Source of the DNA: Psychrobacillus vulpis
GTDB lineage: Bacteria > Bacillota > Bacilli > Bacillales_A > Planococcaceae
Reading direction: 5' to 3'
Length of the DNA stretch: 64,000 bases
NCBI RefSeq assembly: GCF_006861825.1
Contig: NZ_VDGI01000001.1
Coordinates: 264,172 to 328,171, forward strand
The notes under the pieces were generated by a model that worked only from the letters and a program-made list of their open reading frames with translations, was not told where the DNA came from and ran no database searches. This document shows, one piece after another, positions 60,248 to 64,000 of this stretch (its first letter is position 1; the number at the start of each line of letters is the position of its first letter). Position numbers and translations under genes: made by a program.

Positions 60248-60763
60248 TTACCGTTTTACTAATGTCTTGTAATAAATAATAGTTGCTTGTAATTCACCAA
60301 ATTCCGATTTAGCATAGTTAGGAATCATTCCTGCTTGAATATAACCTAATGAAGTGTAAAGAAGATTAGAAGGATCTCCTTCTCTTGTATCGAGTATTAA
60401 TAAGGATCTTTCCTCTTTAATAGCCCTCTCTTCGGCTTTTTCCATTAAAAAACGACCTATTCCGTTTCGTCGATAATTAGGATGTGTCATTAGCTTAGCA
60501 ATCTCAGCTCTATGAACACCATTTTGCTTTGTACATAAATGTAGCTGAACACTTCCAACGATTCTATTGTTTCTTTTAGCAACAAATAGTAATACTCCTG
60601 GATTTAATACTTCTTCCCAATAGGTCATAGCATCTGACAGTTTCATTGGTGGTAAAAAGCCAATCGATGCTCCATCTTCTACTACCTGAATTAGAAGCTC
60701 TGATAACTCTTCCATATGTTCTTCAGTAGATATTAATTGTTCCATTTTCATTTCATTAACCAT
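60248..60763 (-). CDS. GNAT family N-acetyltransferase
   Basis: A 171-residue acetyltransferase. The acetyl-CoA loop is YRRNGIGRFLMEKAEERAIK at about 97-116, preceded by AEIAKLMTHPN. The end is LLYTSLGYIQAGMIPNYAKS, typical of the group acting on small amines. The ATG at 60763 follows GAGGTGATTGCG. It stands alone between a repeat region and the serine hydrolase gene. Confidence 0.9.
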   Translation of the reverse strand: MVNEMKMEQLISTEEHMEELSELLIQVVEDGASIGFLPPMKLSDAMTYWEEVLNPGVLLFVAKRNNRIVGSVQLHLCTKQNGVHRAEIAKLMTHPNYRRNGIGRFLMEKAEERAIKEERSLLILDTREGDPSNLLYTSLGYIQAGMIPNYAKSEFGELQATIIYYKTLVKR

Positions 60764-60844
60764 CGCAATCACCTCAATTTAATGTGTTTCTATCTACAAA
60801 ACAGATTCGACAAGACGTTTGTTTCTTCCTTTTTTTTAGTTACG

Positions 60845-61560
60845 AAAAACGCAGGCAGCCCTTTAAGTGCATCTAGTCTTCATTGTTTCTAGCATGCTTT
60901 TGGACAGTACGTCGACTATATCATTACCGAATAAGTTTTAAGAAGGACGGGAAGTGACCAGCCACCTCCTGTCCCTCTTTTTTGTAATCCTATGGCTGTC
61001 GTTTGTCCATCGCTCGCTTGAAACGGTTGGGGTCAGATTGCTTTTCCTTTAGACTAATTAAAGAAAAAGTACTTTCAAACTCTTAAAGCAGGGCACAAGG
61101 ATATAATTTACCGCATGGTCTAGGCTGTCTAGCTTTTCCTGTAGGAATCGAGCGGACGCTTCTCCAAACAACTTGATGTATGCTCTATTAAAGCACTATC
61201 CATTTCTAGAAATGGCATGTTGATAAAAGAAAAGAAGCAGTATCTCTAAATGGAGAAGCGAAGAGCACCCTTTATTCTTTTCTAGAAAATCGTTGAAAAA
61301 GGCGACACTCCTGCGGGATAAGCGTTAGTCGAAGACCCCACAGCGAAGCGAGGAGGCTGAGGCAACGCCCGCGGAAAGGGAGCCATTTCGACGATTTTCT
61401 TATCTATTGTTTTTTTACAACTCCTTCTAGAAAAGCTGATTATATGTACTTTTCCAACGTCCTCAGTGAGTTAGAGGAAGGCTAATGGCGCCTCCAATCT
61501 AAGTTTGCCACATCCCATGGCAACGGTTGCATGACGCTCGCCCCATGGAAAGCGAGAGTT
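60845..61560. repeat. Repeat region between GNAT gene and clpP
   Basis: About 880 bp without a supported gene. It holds a diverged relative (about 60850-60960) of the block at 38325-38430, a complete family-A copy (61285-61400), and a GC-rich piece at about 61480-61560 (CGCTCGCCCCATGGAAAGCG). The family-A copy has AGAAAATCGTTGAAA and CGACGATTTTCT ends. Confidence 0.72.
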
Positions 61561-61613
61561 TAAGTTTTGGAAAACAAATTGCTTATTGTTTTTATAAACT
61601 TTCTTTTTAAAAA

Positions 61614-61641
61614 AACTCCTCATCCAATTAGATGAGGAGTT
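61614..61641 (-). terminator. Terminator of clpP
   Basis: AACTCCTCATC/GATGAGGAGTT stem with a 6-nt loop and T-run on the minus strand, directly after the clpP stop. Confidence 0.9.
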
Positions 61642-61645
61642 CTTA

Positions 61646-62221
61646 TTAAACAATTTGATCAATTATCCCATAGCTCATTGCTTCTTCTGCTGTCATGAAA
61701 TAATCACGATCGGAGTCTTTTGCAATTTTATCGATCGACTGACCCGTACGATCTGAAAAGATTCGGTTTATTCGTTCTTTCATTAGCATTATACGTCTAG
61801 CACTAATTTCGATATCACTTGCTTGCCCTTGTGCCCCTCCGAGCGGCTGATGGATCATAATTTCACTATTCGGCAGTGCAAAGCGTTTTCCTTTTGTACC
61901 TGCAACGAGTATCGTCGCTCCAAAAGATGCTGCCAATCCTGTACAGATTGTGCGTACATCAGGCTTAATGATTTGCATTGTATCATATATAGCAAATCCC
62001 GCACTAACTGATCCGCCAGGGCTATTAATATATAGAGAAATATCTTTCTCCGGATCCTCCGCCTCTAAAAACAACATTTGCGCTACAATATTGTTCGCAA
62101 CTACATCATTAATTTCTGAACCAAGGAAAATAATCCGATCTTTCAACAATCTTGAATAAATATCATAGGAACGTTCACCAAATTTTGTTTGCTCCACCAC
62201 ATACGGAATAAGATTAGACAT
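61646..62221 (-). CDS. clpP: ClpP-type protease subunit, coupled to a sigma factor gene
   Basis: A 191-residue ClpP. The catalytic Ser99 is in [14 protein letters not shown], His124 in [12 protein letters not shown], and Asp about 172 in [17 protein letters not shown] replaces the SMGA of the main ClpP, and the N-terminus ([20 protein letters not shown]) is complete. It is probably a second ClpP paralogue rather than the housekeeping enzyme; this cannot be settled without the rest of the genome. AAAGGAGA precedes the ATG. The gene begins 14 bp after the sigma-factor gene, so the pair is an operon. Confidence 0.9.
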   Translation of the reverse strand: MSNLIPYVVEQTKFGERSYDIYSRLLKDRIIFLGSEINDVVANNIVAQMLFLEAEDPEKDISLYINSPGGSVSAGFAIYDTMQIIKPDVRTICTGLAASFGATILVAGTKGKRFALPNSEIMIHQPLGGAQGQASDIEISARRIMLMKERINRIFSDRTGQSIDKIAKDSDRDYFMTAEEAMSYGIIDQIV

Positions 62222-62235
62222 TTAAAATCTCCTTT

Positions 62236-63054
62236 CTATGCTACAGCTGAAAATTCCTTTTGTTTCAACCAAGCTATCTGCGATAATAATGCTGATAACT
62301 CTAATTGATAAAATGGAATGAATAGGACTCCACCATTTTTCTTTGGAATTGAGATTAGCACATAAGGAGTAATGCCGCCCACAAAAGAATGAACTATTGG
62401 GGATGAATGGATAATGTTCTGATTGCTTCTAGCATGCATAGAAGGTTCTTGCATTTCCTTTTGATAAAGTCGTAAGACAGCTTCTGAATTTTCATTACTT
62501 AAAGCAGTTACATATGGAAATAAGTTTTCTTCATCCAGGTCATATGAGTAGTCATGAATGTTAACTTGTTTTAACTTTTTTCGTGCACGATGAAGGGCTG
62601 CTTTGATAGATCCTTCACTATCAGAAAGCAAGCTTGCGGTTTCTTTTATTGTGTAATCGAATCCTAATACGAATAAAACTACCGCTCGTTGTTTGGCTGA
62701 CAGTTCGTTTAGTAATACCATAATTGTCGGAAAAAATGCCTCCAATGTATGTGCATTTTCTTGTGTAATTTGAGATAAATCTTGATTCATGTCTTCCTCT
62801 ATTTTTCGTTTACGATGTTTATCAATCCATGTATTAGAAGCAATGCGAAACAAATATGCCTTAGCCATTTGCTTAGGGATTTTCATCCAGCTTTCATAAG
62901 CCTTTACTAAGGTCTCCTGCATTAAATCTTCTCCATCCCACTTAGTTCTCGTTAGGGAAAAGCAATACTTTCTCAAATCGTGCATATAAGGCATAATAGC
63001 CATCTCAAATTCTTCAGTTATTTCAATGGGAGTTTTTTCAACAAGCGGCCGCAT
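62236..63054 (-). CDS. ECF-type sigma-70 family factor with C-terminal extension
   Basis: A 272-residue protein. Region 2 is at about 20-90 (LRKYCFSLTRTKWDGEDLMQ, ETLVKAYESW, KAYLFRIASNTWIDKHRKRK). Region 4 is at about 120-185 (LNELSAKQRAVVLFVLGFDY, TIKETASLLSDSEGSIKAAL, HRARKKLK). About 90 further residues follow (GGITPYVLISIPKKNGGVLF, IPFYQLELSALLSQIAWLKQ). The extension may replace a separate anti-sigma factor, as in some ECF groups. The ATG at 63054 follows GGAGGAGGGG. It is co-transcribed with clpP; the pairing suggests control by proteolysis (inference). Confidence 0.88.
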   Translation of the reverse strand: MRPLVEKTPIEITEEFEMAIMPYMHDLRKYCFSLTRTKWDGEDLMQETLVKAYESWMKIPKQMAKAYLFRIASNTWIDKHRKRKIEEDMNQDLSQITQENAHTLEAFFPTIMVLLNELSAKQRAVVLFVLGFDYTIKETASLLSDSEGSIKAALHRARKKLKQVNIHDYSYDLDEENLFPYVTALSNENSEAVLRLYQKEMQEPSMHARSNQNIIHSSPIVHSFVGGITPYVLISIPKKNGGVLFIPFYQLELSALLSQIAWLKQKEFSAVA

Positions 63055-63147
63055 GTTTTCCCCTCCTCCAAATTTGTCTTTCACTTATATAAACGAAAAA
63101 ATTAATTGAAAAGGTACGGGTAAGGAAAAATAAATGTAATTTCTATT

Positions 63148-63708
63148 TTACTCTCTATACGTATCGTGTGTTGGTTTAAACAAGTCCTCTTTCGCATCTC
63201 TTACCATTGAAAAATGATCAACATTATAATGACCATGCAGTATTTTATTATGATGATTGATAATTTGTTCAGCAGTTAAAATGGAGCTATCAGTTGTGGA
63301 GTGTCCATCTCCCACTAATGTGACATCCAAATGATTCACTGTTGCAGTTCTTACAGCTGTGTCGATGCAATGTTCAGTTTTACATCCCATTACGACCACA
63401 TGCTTAATTTCATTTTCTTCTAAGAAACTTTTCAATGCTGTTCCATAAAACGAATTCGTTGCTGCTTTATCAAAAATTTCGAAAGTAGGTGGGATTGTGA
63501 TATCTCGATGTATTTGAAAGCCTTCACCTTTTCCTTCAGCAACATCGATATCTCTTACAAAGAGTACTAAAGCATTTGATTCTAAAGCTTGTTCGATGAC
63601 AAGGTTAATATTAGCAACTAATGCTTCTTTCTTAAAAACACTTTTCTCATTTTGATTTCCTTCTATCAATTCCTGTTGAGCATCAATGATTAATAAAGCC
63701 TGTTTCAC
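63148..63708 (-). CDS. Isochorismatase-family cysteine hydrolase
   Basis: A 186-residue protein. The Asp/Lys/Cys triad is visible: Asp in KQALLIIDAQQELIEG, Lys in FEIFDKAATNSFYGTALKSF, and Cys in VVVMGCKTEHCIDTAVRTA. The family includes nicotinamidases and other amide hydrolases; the substrate is unknown. The GTG at 63708 lies 7-8 nt after AAGGAG; another GTG at 63717 is within that site. Confidence 0.9.
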   Translation of the reverse strand: MKQALLIIDAQQELIEGNQNEKSVFKKEALVANINLVIEQALESNALVLFVRDIDVAEGKGEGFQIHRDITIPPTFEIFDKAATNSFYGTALKSFLEENEIKHVVVMGCKTEHCIDTAVRTATVNHLDVTLVGDGHSTTDSSILTAEQIINHHNKILHGHYNVDHFSMVRDAKEDLFKPTHDTYRE

Positions 63709-63726
63709 TAAAAACACTCCTTTTCA

Positions 63727-63777
63727 TTATGAAACTAAATTCCTCTGCTTAAGCACCTTGTTCATTTTGATTGTCAT
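63727..63777 (-). CDS. Possible 16-residue leader peptide upstream of the isochorismatase-like gene
   Basis: ATG at 63777 is preceded by AAAGGAGGCGG at good spacing and opens a 16-codon frame (MTIKMNKVLKQRNLVS) that ends just before the ribosome site of the next gene. It is too short to judge by sequence alone; the strong ribosome site is the only support. Confidence 0.35.
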   Translation of the reverse strand: MTIKMNKVLKQRNLVS

Positions 63778-63879
63778 AAAAACCGCCTCCTTTATAATTA
63801 AAAATACCATATCTCTAGAAGGTGAAGAAGGTTTTTTGTAGAATTTTTAGAATAATATAATATTAGAGAGGAGTTAATT

Positions 63880-64000
63880 ATGTTAAGAAATGAACTTGTT
63901 TCTACATTAGCGATTAGAATATCGCAACTAAAAATAGATCACCCTATTAGAGTTGGGATAAGTGGAATTACAGCTTCCGGAAAAACTACCCTAGCTAATG
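63880..64000 (+). CDS. Uridine-kinase-like P-loop protein, N-terminal part
   Basis: The first 40 codons are in the window; the gene continues past the right edge. The P-loop GISGITASGKTTLAN follows a short helix and strand, as in uridine kinase/phosphoribulokinase-like proteins. Such enzymes phosphorylate nucleosides with ATP or GTP. AGAGAGGAG precedes the ATG, and a TATAAT lies about 25 bp upstream. The specificity cannot be told from this part. Confidence 0.75.
   Translation, partial: MLRNELVSTLAIRISQLKIDHPIRVGISGITASGKTTLAN

Noticed and set aside
61471-61662. 63-codon frame overlapping the clpP end
   Set aside because: It reads the clpP terminator and GC-rich repeat; no ribosome site.
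1-64000. CRISPR arrays, tRNA and rRNA genes
   Set aside because: No regularly spaced short repeats with unique spacers and no tRNA or rRNA signature was seen by eye; a tool search could still find a single tRNA.

Overview
This window is low-GC Gram-positive chromosome. The evidence is strong AGGAGG-type ribosome sites, frequent TTG and GTG starts, sigma-A promoters, T-box leaders, and good matches to FapR, CcpA (cre) and Fur boxes. Sporulation-type genes (a GerW/YtfJ-like protein, a YndM/DUF2512 protein, small spore-protein-like ORFs) point to a spore-forming Bacillales. A Planococcaceae or Psychrobacillus-like host is my inference from gene style and from the dispersed GC-rich repeats; no marker gene settles it. 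I saw no rRNA, tRNA, CRISPR array or intact transposase.

Layout. 1-2.7 kb: a BCCT transporter translationally coupled to an X-Pro/CocE-type hydrolase, divergent from a TetR regulator. 2.7-10.6 kb: housekeeping and accessory genes (GNATs, chemoreceptor, MarR, DUF2339 protein, tyrosine phosphatase, XRE regulator with a membrane partner, signal peptidase I), interrupted by an 0.8-kb repeat mosaic. 10.7-15.7 kb: Nudix with a non-standard start, AraC/GyrI-type regulator, a frameshifted VOC gene, VanZ, GerW-like protein, and a GNAT/aminoglycoside-nucleotidyltransferase/GNAT cluster. 15.7-19.8 kb: two T-box-controlled aminoacyl-tRNA synthetases, a short ThrRS behind three tandem threonine T-boxes and a MetRS behind a methionine T-box. 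20-24.6 kb: PatB-type C-S lyase, a membrane protein, an acyl-CoA dehydrogenase and fabI with a FapR box.

24.8-31.8 kb: a complete nucleoside/ribose salvage operon. It holds a LacI/RbsR-type regulator, nucleoside hydrolase, an ECF transporter (S, T and two ATPases), ribokinase and an EamA exporter, behind a promoter carrying a cre site and two palindromic operators. 31.8-35.3 kb: tatA facing a Tat-dependent gluconate/glucose dehydrogenase pair. 35.4-44 kb: aminotransferase, MATE pump, EamA and a ComP/ComA-like two-component system. 44-51.2 kb: an epimerase pair (one a fragment), then a Fur-controlled ferric-siderophore uptake locus with a FhuF-like reductase. 51.3-55 kb: small spore-type genes, repeats, a truncated group II intron, and a protein that joins an XRE-like helix-turn-helix to a degenerate F1-ATPase beta-subunit fold. 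55.3-64 kb: VOC protein, an operon of three related exported coiled-coil proteins, GNATs, a serine hydrolase, a ClpP paralogue coupled to an ECF-type sigma factor, an isochorismatase-family hydrolase, and the start of a uridine-kinase-like gene.

The most unusual items are the HTH/F1-beta fusion with a destroyed P-loop (53960-54997) and the exported coiled-coil trio just beyond it. Next come the editing-domain-less ThrRS behind three T-boxes, the twin operators of the XRE module, two genes whose only sensible starts are ATT and ATA, and several families of short mosaic repeats with terminal inverted repeats.
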